Shown: positions 1-16,644 of the stretch, piece by piece
Layout: the number at the start of each line of letters is the position of its first letter
Position numbering within the stretch: the first letter of the stretch is position 1
From: Erigeron canadensis
Lineage: Eukaryota; Streptophyta; Magnoliopsida; Asterales; Asteraceae
Direction: 5' to 3'
Assembly: GCF_010389155.1 (NCBI RefSeq)
Contig: NC_057766.1
Coordinates: 27,103,516-27,167,515 of the forward strand
DNA: 64,000 nucleotides
Program-made: the position numbers and the translations under genes
Notes under the pieces: model-generated
Told to the model about the DNA's origin: nothing
The model's database searches: none
The model's input: only the letters and a program-made list of their open reading frames with translations

Positions 1-186
1 TGGGTACAGAAGTACCATTTAGGCTGCATACATCAAAGCCAAACGCTCGACTTATCAGGATAGCCTAAACAAGGATCCTTCTCCGATTACCCGTTTAACA
101 GCACAGCTTGTTGCCCGTTTCGCCTTTTATTTCCATGTAAAATATATGAAATGAAATAACCATAAAAAAAAATGAAAAAAACATAC

Positions 187-652
187 CAAAACCAGGATTA
201 TCTCTAATCCCACATTTCATTTCTGGCTCTCCATTACCAAATTCTCCTTCATCTCCACCAGGATATTTCACATCAATAAATTCATCCTTTTTACTCCTTC
301 TCTCATCTTCCTCTCTTTCCAACAGAATAGGGTCGGCCTCATTATCATTCCTAACCCGGTTCACTTCCGGTTCAATCTCAAACCCACTATTTCTCATCAT
401 TCTCTGAACCGGTTCAATTTCTGGCAACACTGACCCACCACCGCCGCCGCCGGTTCTTTCAACATTCCGACCACCACTACTTCTAGAACTCCCAACTTCA
501 CTAGAAAACATCGAAACAAACCCAGTTTTTTTAGCCCAAGATCTTAAATCTTTAGCATTGTGGTCTCCTTGTGTTACAAAAGGTTCAATCTTTTTATGAC
601 CCTTTTGTTTTTCTGCTTTATTTCTTGATTCTGAGCTTGGCCCACTTTCCAT
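187..652 (-). CDS. NAT11: Nucleobase-ascorbate transporter 11/12-like, first coding exon (partial gene)
   Basis: The start is taken as the ATG at 652-650, giving a protein that begins MESGPSSESRNK. The open frame continues upstream to about 886 but has no ATG there, so that part is 5' UTR. The exon ends at 187 with donor GTATGT (186-181) after one base of a split codon, and the rest of the gene lies beyond the left edge. The 155 residues match the long hydrophilic N-terminus peculiar to plant NAT11/NAT12: LRSWAKKTGFVSMFSSE around residues 37-53, a Gly-rich run, an acidic/basic stretch, and KCGIRDNPGF at the exon end, which in the family leads directly into the first membrane segment. NAT proteins are multi-pass xanthine/uracil/ascorbate-type transporters. 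The substrate of NAT11/12 is not settled, and no membrane part is visible here. Confidence 0.8.
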
Positions 653-1047
653 TTCACCTTTTCTTGATGAATTTTTGTAATATAAATCAGACCCAAAATC
701 AAAATCACACTCCTTGGTTCTTGTAGTATATGTATCTATGTTTCTTTGATTACTATTTTTTGAAAATGGTTTTGTATTTGCAGGTTGGGAGTTGCTGTCA
801 GCAATCAAAAGTAGAAATGGTGAATTGACAAAAATGCCCCTGGGATTTGAGTTTGATATGTTGAAATTGGAGAGAAAATAGGCCAATGGGGGTCACTGTC
901 ACTGTCAATTTGGTTTCCTTAGATTTCAAGTTTCTACTGCTTTTTATTTAAAAAAAGTTAGTACAGTATAATCCATCTTTTAACCTTTGTTATTTGAAAA
1001 TTTATGTTTTGTAATCCAACTTTGTTATTTGAAAAAAAAAATGATTA
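653..1047. promoter_or_regulatory. 5' UTR and upstream region of the NAT-like gene
   Basis: This stretch lies upstream of the minus-strand NAT-like start codon. It holds a long frame without an ATG up to about 886, then AT-rich sequence. An A/T-rich tract near 945-957, read on the minus strand as TTTAAATAAA, is the only TATA-like word seen. Nothing else can be supported. Confidence 0.35.
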
Positions 1048-1245
1048 ATCTTTATAGGATAATGATAAATCAACCTAATTTATATGTCTAATAATCAACC
1101 TAATTATAGGATGTTAGACATGTGAAAAAATCAGGGGACAAGATTAGGAAAGAGGATTAGTGAAATTCACATGTCAAATACTTAAGGTGTTAGGTTGATT
1201 TTTAGGCATATAAGTTAGGTTGATTAATCATTTTTCATCTTTATA
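1048..1245. mobile_element. 180-bp Mutator-type MITE with 9-bp target duplication
   Basis: The element body is 1057-1236. It is flanked by the perfect 9-bp direct repeat ATCTTTATA at 1048-1056 and 1237-1245. The terminal inverted repeats run about 30 bp, with GGATAATGATAAATCAACCT at the left and its near-complement at the right. A second copy with its own 9-bp duplication is at 35470-35648. A 9-bp duplication is the hallmark of the Mutator superfamily. There is no coding capacity. Confidence 0.85.
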
Positions 1246-1278
1246 ATATTAGCCTAACAATCCTTTTAAAATTATATA

Positions 1279-1665
1279 CTAGTTAATAACCCGGGTTCAA
1301 CCCGAGCATATTAATTAAAATTTTAAAATTAAAAAATATATTAAAAGAATTTATTTTATGTTTGTTCTTAAAACATTATAACTTGATATAAAATTTAATA
1401 ATTCAACTAACACAATAACTATATAGTTAATAAATCAACTAAATAGAAAAAGACATTTTATTTGTAATATTATATAAGAGAGAAATTTTTTTTTTAAATA
1501 AATGATTAATATTTTAATTAAACATGTAAAGGGTTATTTTTATTTTATTTATATATGACATCATAATTAAATAAAAGATTTTTTTAGCAGAAATATGGAT
1601 TTGCCACATCAAAAACTTTCTAAAAATACTTATAAAAAACAATCTTGTTTTATTATATATAGAGA
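1279..1665 (-). mobile_element. Short non-autonomous Helitron-like element
   Basis: Read on the minus strand, the sequence starts TCTCTATATATAATAAAACA after an A and ends in CTAG (1282-1279) before a T. A short GC-rich hairpin (CGGGT-TGA-ACCCG, about 1290-1305) lies just inside the 3' end. These are the usual Helitron signatures: 5' TC, 3' CTRR, a subterminal hairpin and insertion between A and T. The 387-bp interior is AT-rich and non-coding. The 3' end is convincing; the 5' end is a best guess. Confidence 0.5.
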
Positions 1666-2510
1666 TATGTGATATGAAGTAATTACTATTTGTTTTTTCT
1701 AATCTTACCTTCAGATTTTTCATATATAACTATCTTATAAATTAGGAGAACTTTTAAGCATAATTTAATTTAGAACAATTAATTATTACCCTTTGATAAA
1801 TGATTGTATTAGTAATGCTATATATATCAAGTAGTAATTTTTTTATAATATTATGATGTATGTGTTGTTGTAGATGCATAAAAGATTTGTAAGATCATCA
1901 TTGTTTTTTTTTTTTTAATGTCTTAAAGGTAATTTAGGATTAAGATCCACGTTGTATAATGTACATTTTAAAAGCTTTACTTTGTGCAATGTATTTCAAA
2001 AACCATTTAGCGTCACGACTAGCATATCATTACTCATTAAATATATGAAAGTCTTTTTCTAACATAAGACAAAATAGAGAATCATAGTTAAAAGATGACT
2101 TTTAAAGTGTAATTAACAAACGAAAGAACATACCTTAGTGTTCGTGAAAGTTGAAAAATAAAGATAAAAGGTGATGATTAAAATTAAGTAGTGGAATACA
2201 CAAATGATGTAGGTAGGTAATAACACAACCTTTTCATAATTGTTTGAATGAACTTTAACATGTAAAAATCATAAATTTTCATTACTTTTTGGTTTAGAAT
2301 CAGGGAGTCGAAAACTATTAAACCATGTGACTCTTTTGACAAGTGAATTAACCCTGTAACAGTTGACCAAAAATTGTTGGTTTATAACCGTAATCAGTCC
2401 TGTAAAAACAGATTATGTACGTGTACACTATGTTTTCGATACTTTTTGGACTATAAATTGTCAAACACTGGCACCTTAAAGTTCAATAATTTGAACATGA
2501 ACCACGGACA
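1666..2510. other. AT-rich intergenic spacer
   Basis: No open frame of note, no RNA gene and no clear repeat is visible here. It contains only homopolymer A/T runs and low-complexity AT sequence. Confidence 0.5.
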
Positions 2511-3788
2511 TATTTTTATGGGATAATGACCAGTGGATATAGTGAACTATGACAAAATGTCTATGTTATGTATTGATTTAATCGGGGGTCTATGTTATAT
2601 AACGAACTTACTAAAACTGTCTAAGTGATGCATGTTACAGGCTAAAGCCAGTCATCACTTTTTTTCCCTTTATTTTTTAATTTTAATAATTAAATTATTT
2701 ATTTAACATATATAAATAAATATAAGTTATGGAAACATATATGTATATAAGTTCTGCAATTATATAAAAACTGTAAACACCTTATGTAATTAAATCGCAT
2801 TTGAAGATTACGACCCCTTATAAGGTCAAGAGCCTAAAACCAATCATTACATATATTCTCAAACATATACACGTTGACACACACAAATCTAGGGGTACAT
2901 ATATACAATCTACACAAACAAACAATGAGAGACTAGAAGACGTATTTTTACATGGCTTCTTGAGACATAACTTATAATTAAAATGGGAAAGAATAACTAA
3001 TTGTTAGATTTTAGTTAAAGCAACAAAACAACAAACTGACAAGAATGCATTACAATATTAAAGCTGAAAAGATCAAATCCCCTTGACCTCATAATTCATC
3101 ATTTTTTTTTTCGGAATATTAATATATAACTAAATGGAAACAAGAAAATATCAGTTCTCAAATACTCGGGAGGAGTTGTAAACAATAAATAACATGCATC
3201 GCTTAGACAGCTTTAGTAAGTTCATTACATAACATAGACCCCCGATTAGATCAATACATAATATAGACATTTTGTCATAGTTCATTACATTCACAGGTCA
3301 TTATCCCAAGTTTAAAAAAATGGATGGTAACCGACTACCTGTAGATTACCTAGTAACATGCATCACTTAGACAGTTTTGGTAAGTTCGTTACATAACATA
3401 GACCCCCGATTAGATCAATACATAACATAGATATTTTGTCATAGTTTAGTACATCCACGTATCATTATCCTTATTTTTATTGAACTATGTGACATATGAA
3501 TAGTTGAACAATAGATCAAAAAATTCAGTAACAAACACCATGTAATCTACAGATTAGATCAATACATAACATAGACATTTTGTCATAGTTCATTACATTC
3601 ACAGGTCATTATCTCAAGTTTAAAAAAATGGATGGTAACCGGCTACCTGTAGATTACCTGGTAACATGCATCACTTAGACAGTTTTGGTAAGTTCGTTAC
3701 ATAACATAGACCCCCGATTAGATCAATACATAACATAGACATTTTGTCATAATTTATTACATCCATAGGTCATTATCCCTATTTTTAT
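2511..3788. mobile_element. 1.26-kb non-autonomous Mutator-like element with a tandemly duplicated right end
   Basis: The element starts at 2520 with GGGATAATGACC and ends at 3779 with the inverted form. It is flanked by the 9-bp direct repeat TATTTTTAT at 2511-2519 and 3780-3788. The inverted ends are about 120 bp long and include a block around ATCGGGGGTCTATGTTATG. A third copy of the TATTTTTAT plus host flank occurs at 3472-3480, because a segment of about 309 bp (roughly 3244-3552) is repeated in tandem as 3553-3855. The duplicated segment therefore carries the element end, one target duplication and host sequence. The interior from 2645 to 3180 is AT-rich and has no transposase. Confidence 0.75.
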
Positions 3789-5392
3789 TGAACTATGTGA
3801 CATGAATAGTTGAACAATGGATCAAAAAATTCAGTAACAAACACCATATAGCAAATATGAATAATAGTAAATATGAATAATATAGCACATAATTATCTAC
3901 TGGAAACAAGTGGTGAAGCAAGCGACTTATACAATGCAACCATCACGAAACAAAATGACTCGTGAAGCAAAACGAGTTACGGAATGGAATGATTCATGAA
4001 GGAAAGTGGAGTCATGAACCATAACGTTCCAAGAAGCGAAATAAACCATAAGTTATTTGTGATACTTACCCATTTTAATATATACAAATAAATAGTTAAT
4101 TGTAGATGAAGGGAACCGCAAATTGAAAAGAATTGCGACCAACACCATTAAACGATCTAAGATGAGACATTCAACCCTACTCTGATCATTCCGGTCCGGT
4201 TCATTTGTGTTGTTTAAATGGATAATATCTTATCAACTACATCAAACATGTTCAGAATTTCGTTTAAATAAGATATTATTGGTGTACTTTATTGTATAAA
4301 GTACATCAATAATATCTTGTTGATGTTTGTATAGTCTTTGTATTCACTAACCGATTTGCTTACTTTTAGTTGTGTAATGTGTAATAGGATTTGCTTATCT
4401 TTTAGTTGTGTAATGTACTAATGTTTAATAAGCAGTCCGAAAAACATAAAGGAAAGAAAGATTAATCAAGCTTAAACTTGGAGAGTTGAGTACTTCAAGG
4501 TGGATGGTTTTTGCGATTATATTTGGTAGTGGTACGAGTCACTTTGAATGATTGTGATGATATCAACTTGGTTCGTTTTGTTTGTGTGTCATACAATAGC
4601 AAAAGCCGGTTTAGAATTTGATATGGTATAAATGTACTTTATTAATGTGTTTGGAACGAAAATAAGTGAATTGTGTTGTGAAAAGTAAAACTTAATACTC
4701 GATTTGGATGAGTTTGGAGATGTGTTTTGAAACGGTAGGTAAAGTGCCTTGTAAGGTTGAGGCGCGACAAACATGGTTGAAGTTTTTAAAGGCAGTATGC
4801 TATCTGATGCGGGGTATAAGTGAGGATGAGTCAAAACATGGATAAATCGAAGTTAGCGGCGCTACACAATCTAATTGGTGCATCGAACCTAGTAATTTTG
4901 TCAAGATTTGTTGGTTGTTATTAACATAAAACTTTATGACCAAATTTTATGTTGAATAGTATGATATCGAGATGTATAAAATAGAATCTGCTCAGTGTTT
5001 CGAGTTAGTATTATAATACATGTTTAGAAGATTTAGGTATTTCATACCGTACTAAATAAAAGTTTTTTCAAGCTTCAATTTTTCTAACATCTTTTTCATA
5101 CCCACATTAACCATACATTATCATTTTTTATTTTTACTTTCAGAAAATATCAAAAACTAGAAAAACTGAACTCATGTTCAAACTAGAAAAATCTGATAAA
5201 AGTTCGACCCGTTAAAAAAACTAAAAACAAAAAAGTTTTCACATGCCAAGTTTTATCCAGGCCCAAATACCCAAATCTCAATTCGGGTTCTAACTTTCTA
5301 ACTCATTCTGGAAACTAGTAAACCCCTAAAACATAAACCCTGTTGTCATTTTGAAGCTTGTCTAATTTCATTCATGCCCTAATATCTCTATT
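3789..5392. other. Intergenic spacer with ECD upstream region
   Basis: The tail of the tandem duplication described for the neighbouring element reaches about 3855. After that the sequence is AT-rich with a perfect-looking hairpin (listed separately) and no convincing coding region. The last 100 bases before 5393 contain C/T-rich stretches and probably include the transcription start and first 5' UTR exon of the downstream ECD gene. Confidence 0.45.
4270..4318. repeat. 22-bp inverted repeat with 5-nt loop
   Basis: The arm at 4270-4291 (AAGATATTATTGGTGTACTT...) pairs with 4297-4318, with one mismatch and a five-base loop. A shorter related word (ATAATATCTTAT) lies just upstream near 4225. No target duplication or gene context explains it. 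It could be the core of a decayed foldback element. Confidence 0.6.
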
Positions 5393-6124
5393 GTAAGTTC
5401 ATCTTCTTTTTTTTTTTTTTTGTACTTCTTTTTGGTGTTTCTTGATTATCACATGTGATTTAATATAGCTTTTAGCTTACAAATAAAGCATACCCACATC
5501 ATTTTTTTTGCTTGCAGTTAATTTTTTATATAATAATTTTGGTATTAGGGTTTTAGGGACACCGAATAGGCGAATACCTGTGTTATGCTATAGTGTTTAT
5601 ATATAGTATTTTAGAGCTGGTTGATGATCCTATACTTATAGATACATACTAAAAGCATGCCCATATTATAGTTTGTGTGCTTTCAGTTGGGTTAATTTTA
5701 GTTATTCGATTATTAGGGTTTAGCGTTAAAGAGACGGATAAATTATTCTAATTTTCTGTTACTTTCTTGTTACCAGATTGAAACCTGCTGCATACACACA
5801 CATATATAAATTATACATATTAATAGATGTATATATACCGTAGATTAAGCGTTTTTAATTTCGTAAGGTGTATATAGCACACATACTGATTTTTTGTTTC
5901 CTTTTGGCTTGTTTTGGTTATATGTAGATGGATAACTGACTAGTGACCCATTATCGCTCCCCCAGATATATGTCCACCCTTTTGCTTACATATAAACTAT
6001 ACATACGGGTTGAAATTTTTGATGTTTGTCTACTGGTAGTGAAGTGCTTTTAATTTTGCAACGCTTATGTAACACACATATTGATTTTGTCTGTTTACAT
6101 TTGGTTTATGTTTTACGTATGCAG
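5393..6124 (+). other. Probable 5' UTR intron of the ECD gene, built from degenerate tandem segments
   Basis: A donor GTAAGT at 5393-5398 follows a leader-like C/T-rich segment. The last acceptor (ATGCAG) before the ECD start codon ends at 6124. Inside, similar blocks recur: one near 5460-5570 and 5640-5740 (each with a ...GCAG or ...TCAG and a TATTAGGGTTT word), and another near 5870-5940 and 6060-6140. Several alternative acceptors are therefore present. The exact UTR exons cannot be fixed from sequence alone. Confidence 0.5.
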
Positions 6125-6176
6125 ATACAGTACTGATTAAGGAGTTGGTTAGTGTAATTGTAATCTGTAAAATAAA

Positions 6177-11126
<4,950 letters not shown>

Positions 11127-12282
11127 TTCTACCATCTCTATTACTAAATTTCAACAGCTAAAGAATCCTTTGTTTTTTGAGAGATTTGCCTTCTGATAGA
11201 TCCTCATGTAAAAGAGTACCCTGTACCCTGCTCACTTTTTTTTTTTTAAATTATATATATTACAGTTAGGCTAAATCTGAAGGTATCCTCTGGTGGCATC
11301 ATCATCTTCTTTTTTTTTTAACGGCATCCACTGGTGGTAGTCGAAACGATGATTTTGTCTTGTAAAATGTCTACTTAAATTCTTCTAGTTACAGGATGGC
11401 CTTGCCTTCAGGACTTTGGCACCGCGTCGAAATTCCCAAACATGTGACCCAGATTTTTTCAAAAGGATATGAACTTTAACTTCAAATCCAAATTGATCTC
11501 GAAGATCAAAGAACTTCTATGCGATCATTGAACTAATTTAAGTACACGATTTGAACATGTGTCGAACCTTTAGTTTCCAAAGGACAACATTTTGTGTAAA
11601 TGTTTGGCCATATAGTTTGATTCGAGGTTGTATATAAGCGTGCCATATGGGTATTGGCTGTTTGAGTACAGGTTAGGAGCGTGTTATCTAAAAACTGGCG
11701 AGATTTGGATTTAAAATCTTGTGTAAAGACATCCAAGACATTTGATCGTTAGGCTACTTTATAGGTGATTGGTATACTCCTATATATCTATGTTCGTATA
11801 TAGACAGTAATATATTTTATTTACCATGTTTGTTTTAACGAACTTGCAATGTTATGAGTAATTCACATTTAAATATTATTGTACATAAGGTGGTTAATAA
11901 TAACTTTTAATCGTTAGGTAATTTGGAAGGTGGTTGTATTTTCTTTTTACTAAGTTGATATACAAACGAAAAGAAATTTTATTGATCATGTTTGTTAATC
12001 ATAATCATATTTATGGGTAACACGTATAAAAACATTGTATATGATGATCAAAAATCCGTCAATTTAAAATGTAATTAACATCTCACACAGGAAAACAAAT
12101 GGAGTAATATTGAGCAATAATCACGACAAAAGAGTAGTCAGATTCTGGATCCGGATATTAAGCTATTCCAAAAATAAAATAAAAATAAAAAAGATTCCGG
12201 ACCTTAAAAAGTTGAATTGCAAAAAATTGGGGGCCACTTTGTGTTTCATTTTGGTTTTTAGGTTTTTTATTCTCCTTCATGT
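11127..12282. other. ECD 3' UTR and downstream spacer
   Basis: Sequence up to about 11640 has a recognisable inverted counterpart at 59905-60420, so it was part of the duplicated ECD block. The remainder is AT-rich and shows no gene. No clear polyadenylation signal can be singled out among many AT-rich words. Confidence 0.5.
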
Positions 12283-12583
12283 TTTATTTAAGGGGTAAGT
12301 GTCTGGAAATGTAATGAACTATGCACGAATGTTTAGGTTGTGTAATGAACTACTTGGATGTTTATTGTATGTAATGAACTTTCAAATCCAAGTTATTGGA
12401 TGTATCCGACCAATCAAAAACTTACAAGTGGCAGCTTATATGGTTGCCACATATACCCGGTTGCATCCAATAAATAGGATTTAAAATTTCATTACATATA
12501 ATAAACATCTAAGTAGTTCATTACATGACATAAACATTCTTACATAGTCCATTACATTCTCAGGTATTTATCCCTTTATTTAA
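12283..12583. mobile_element. 283-bp foldback Mutator-type MITE with 9-bp target duplication
   Basis: The body at 12292-12574 is flanked by TTTATTTAA at 12283-12291 and 12575-12583. The two arms pair over about 100 bp (left GGGGTAAGTGTCTGGAAATG, right its approximate complement) and contain repeated TGTAATGAACTA words. The ends resemble those of the larger element at 2520-3779, suggesting related families. There is no real coding capacity. Confidence 0.85.
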
Positions 12584-13592
12584 TGCATATGACTCCCCGG
12601 TAGCTCTAAATAATAACTCTAGTTTAGGGCAAAATCAGTTTTCAAACTTTGATTGTCTTTTAACAACATACAACTATTCACTTTTCAATTCAATATGTTT
12701 CTAGTTGTGTTTACACTAATAAACAAAAGTTTTTTCTTTTATAGTTAATTTGACTATCTTCATTTGTTTACTTGGTTAAAGTTAAGGTTAATTTACACAA
12801 TAAGTATATCGGAGTAGATTGTTAGCATCTGTAAAATTATCGTTAACTAAGTTAGCTAGCCAACATGTCTTGTCCGAAAGGAGAATATGTGAGATACAAT
12901 ATTTAGATTGATTTAATGGCATAATTAAAAAGATTTTTTAAACAAAAAAGAAATATAATTTTATTGGTCTTTTTCAATCAAAGCAACTCTGATATGTATT
13001 TACATGATGATCTCAAAATTATGTTTTGAGATATTAATAAGAGCCATTTTTTTTTTCTCTTTTTGGTTAAATATCAGCTAGTTACAAACAACCTAGGTTA
13101 GGCATTATAATGTTCTCACAAAATGATTTAGATATGAAACTCTCTTGATAACAATATCTTGTAAGTGGTCGAAAAAGTCATGTTCAAAATAACCACTGAA
13201 ATAACCAGTTAGCTCTCATAAAAATAATAGAGTCGAAACCGAGATTTAATATTAAGGATGACAGGTTGAGTCAAAATGTTTGAGTCGAAATATTTATCCT
13301 CCTTCAAATATTAATTCAAAAATATTTAAAAGACTCGTTTTCTTCAAATGGAAAAAACCACATCTGTTTTTTTAAAAACCAACCGTAAGAAATAAAACAA
13401 AAGGGCCATATAAATCATTATCCAAATCATTAAGGGTATATCTATTCAAAATGTAAAACCTTTGAAAACAATCCAAACACACTGCGATATATGGTCCACT
13501 TGAATGAAAAATATATATGTAGACAGAGATATTTTCAAACGCGTTATGTTGAAAATCTGTGTGTAGAGATTCTTACAAAAAGAAAAAAGAAA
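12584..13592. other. Spacer upstream of nicotinamidase
   Basis: AT-rich sequence with no open frame or repeat that I can support. It should contain the promoter of the nicotinamidase gene. The frame of its first exon stays open upstream to about 13491, but the extension (MVHLNEKY...) does not look like family sequence. Confidence 0.45.
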
Positions 13593-15984
13593 ATGGTGAC
13601 GTCATCAGGAACAGGAAATGCAATAGAAATGGTAAAGAATGAGATTCCAGTTAATGAAGAATCTATAATATTATCTGCAGATGTCCGTACAGGTCTTGTC
13701 CTTGTCGATATCGTTAACGGTTTTTGTACTGTTGGTGCTGGACATCTGGTATATATCTATCATATCTATATCTATATATTCATATCTGTATATTAATATG
13801 TATTTATAATATATATATGCATATATTTTTTAATGTTGAAATGTTCTGCTAGTATTTCATATTGACATTCAAAAGTCAAACTCATAGTTAGTGTGTGAGT
13901 AAGGGAGTACTTTGACTATTTTTTGTTTGATACTTTGTTTTTATGTCTTTTGTTTTTAGTAAAGCGATTGTAGAAATTGGGACCCAACATTGTTTTTTAC
14001 TTTTTAGATTTACTTTCTAGATTATATGAGCTGCTGATCTTAATGTAAAATCTTTAAGTTGGTTGTTAAATGTGTAATGTGATGGCACATGATAAGGCTA
14101 AGTTTGATCATAAGGGGTCTACAAATATTTAGTGTCTCAAATTTTATCACGAATACTCGTATATCTAAGCAAAAACGATAAGCGTTTTAGTGGTTATTAT
14201 TAGTTGCTTAGTCAAATTGTTTGTAGCGAGTGCCTTATAGGTTTTCATGTTTATTTTGAGAGTCGCATGTTTAGTAAGTGATAGTTGTTGCACGATGACT
14301 TCCAAAAACTCAGAAACGACCCTTGTTAACGATTGGTAAATAATTCTTTGGTAGGAAACCAAGCCTAAACAATAGTACTTTTCTTCTTGGGTAGTATGAG
14401 TTTATATCACAAGTTAGCATACAAATGTGTAGGATTGGGCAAACAGAACGACGGTTTTTATGGTTTTACCTAATGAGAGACTGAGAGAGACCAATATATA
14501 AGAAATATGTGACATGGATTGATGATAATACTACCATATGAAACATGGTATTTGTGTTGCTTTTTAGATGCTGTGCAATTAATATGTAAATCAGGGATTC
14601 AGGTAACTTCATTATGATATGCTGCATGAACAGGCTCCAAGAGTACCTGATAAACAAATAAGTAGAATGGTTGATGAGTCAGCACATCTTGCCAGAACGT
14701 TTTGTGAAAAGAAATGGCCCGTTTTTGCTTTCCTTGATACTCATCACCCAGATGTACCCGAGCCTCCATATCCTCCTCATTGTATAGCCGGGACAGATGA
14801 AGCCAAATTGGTTCCAGGTAGTCTTACTCCCCGTGAAATATTCAATACTCAGTACAGCCTATAGTGATATTCCTGAATATGGGCTGGTAAAAGTTTTTTT
14901 GCTCTAGCTATTTTTGGTTGTTCCAATTTTGATTTCACCTCTGTTTTATAGCTTTGCAATGGTTGGAAGATGAGTCAATTGCGACACTTCGATGTAAAGA
15001 CTGTATTGATGGATATCTTGGTTCGTTTGAGAAAGATGGAACCAATGTCTTCGTAGATTGGGTCAAACAACACCAGATTGAAGCTGTAAGTGTAGTTTTT
15101 ATAGCTGTTTATCAACTCATGATATATGATTTCTTGTGCTTTCTATAATCGATATCTACTCTTTCAGATATTGGTGGTAGGTATATGCACGGATATATGT
15201 GTACTGGATTTTGTGTGTTCTGCACTTTCTGCAAGAAATCGTGGTCTTCTTACACCTCTTAAGGATGTGGTTGTATATTCTGGCGGGTGTGCAACTTTTG
15301 ATCTTCCATTACATGTTGCCCGAAGCATCCCTGGTGCTCTTGCTCACCCACAGGTATACCCATTACTGTGTCGGTTTCACAGAGTCAGAAGTCTGTTTAA
15401 CATCGTCATCTGCAAAAAAGTATAATCAAACACTATTATCAATGTTGTTAGTTGTAATTATTTAGGGATAGTTGTTTATTCTTCTTCAGTATGACTATAT
15501 TTTTTGTTTGTGTATGGGATGTTATTGTGTCGTTAGTTTCAGATTTTTGAATCATGATTTATCGGCCTAGCACGAGTTACTTTCTTTTGGCTGGCCTTGT
15601 TATTAAGGATCTACATATATATAGAGTAAGGAACACAAACAAAAAAAGTTGTCATTCATATTCTCTTAGTTAGTTTACAACAAAAAAAAAGTTTTGCATT
15701 CCATACTCTATATGCTAGTTTTTTGTTCATTTTTGTACGGATACAGCTACGCGTCCTTGAATCGTTGAAATAACCTTCAGTGTGGAAAACACATATTAAG
15801 TATCTGGATTAAACCTCTCCCAGTTAAATTGTTTATTCTCTAAAATCATTTATATTTGTTTACATCTAATGTTGGATCTTGCAACAAACAGGAACTTATG
15901 CACCATGTTGGTCTTTACATGGCAAAGGGCAGGGGAGCCAAGGTGGTTTCAGAAGTGTCATTTGCAGCATCAAAGAAGGGATAA
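13593..15984 (+). CDS. NIC1: Nicotinamidase (NIC1-like)
   Basis: Five exons join in frame: 13593-13748, 14634-14817, 14952-15085, 15168-15353 and 15892-15984 (753 nt, 250 residues). The start at 13593 is chosen because MVTSSGTGNAIEMVKNEIPV aligns with plant family N-termini. The enzyme hydrolyses nicotinamide to nicotinic acid in the NAD salvage pathway and belongs to the isochorismatase-like fold. The expected catalytic triad is visible: Asp39 in LVLVDIVNGFC, Lys129 in LRCKDCIDGY and Cys169 in GICTDICVLDF. The metal-binding residues are Asp87 and His89 in FLDTHHPD and His101 in YPPHC. The C-terminus LMHHVGLYMAKGRGAKVVS is typical. In Arabidopsis NIC1 also neighbours a NET2 gene, as here. Confidence 0.95.
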
Positions 15985-16644
15985 TCTTAAGTGGCCTTCT
16001 CATGTTTATGATACTTGAAAACCTGTCAGATTCTCTGTTTATGTCCATTTTATTTTTGTATATATACTTATGGTAATTGTGAGCTTAAGTTCTTGTAAAA
16101 TCAATAAAGGACATGTCCCATTTGCTTAGGTTCTTTGTATAGAAACCCAAACATACTTTCTTGCAGTTATGTGCAAGGATCTTATTGTATGAGAGTGATG
16201 CATACAGTAACAAGAAATAGGAACATCGATATGAAATGGAAAGCTCCTTTGTTATGTGATACTTGCAAGCTTTTGAATATTCAAAGTGGATCATGACATG
16301 CCCTATTTCCCGAATTAGGAACAGAAGGAAACAGAGTTTCCTGTCACTATTTACTATTTAGATACACCCTATACGAACTAGCCATTTCCCCGCCATACAA
16401 AAATAAACAAGCTATAAGTAGGATGACTTATATGTGGCCACCTTTGTATGCCCTTGATTATTTCTATGTCGATGTATATGGACTTTTGTTTCAATCCCAG
16501 CAATGGATGGCCTCAAGGTATCGGTAACCTCAAATTCCTCTTGGTCTTTCCAGAACCTTTTTAGGAGAGTCGTATGACAATGATATGATCTCAACATCTG
16601 GAGCAAAGGGAAACAACCCGTAGAAAGACTTACATACAACCACT
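15985..16644. other. Tail-to-tail spacer between nicotinamidase and NET2-like gene
   Basis: This region holds the two converging 3' UTRs: nicotinamidase from the left (plus strand), NET2-like from the right (minus strand). An AATAAA word at about 16101-16106 is a plausible nicotinamidase polyadenylation signal. No other gene is visible. Confidence 0.5.

Noticed and set aside
95..886. 263-codon frame as the full N-terminus of the NAT-like protein
   Set aside because: The frame has no ATG before 652, and its last part (after 187) reads into an intron with a clear GTATGT donor.
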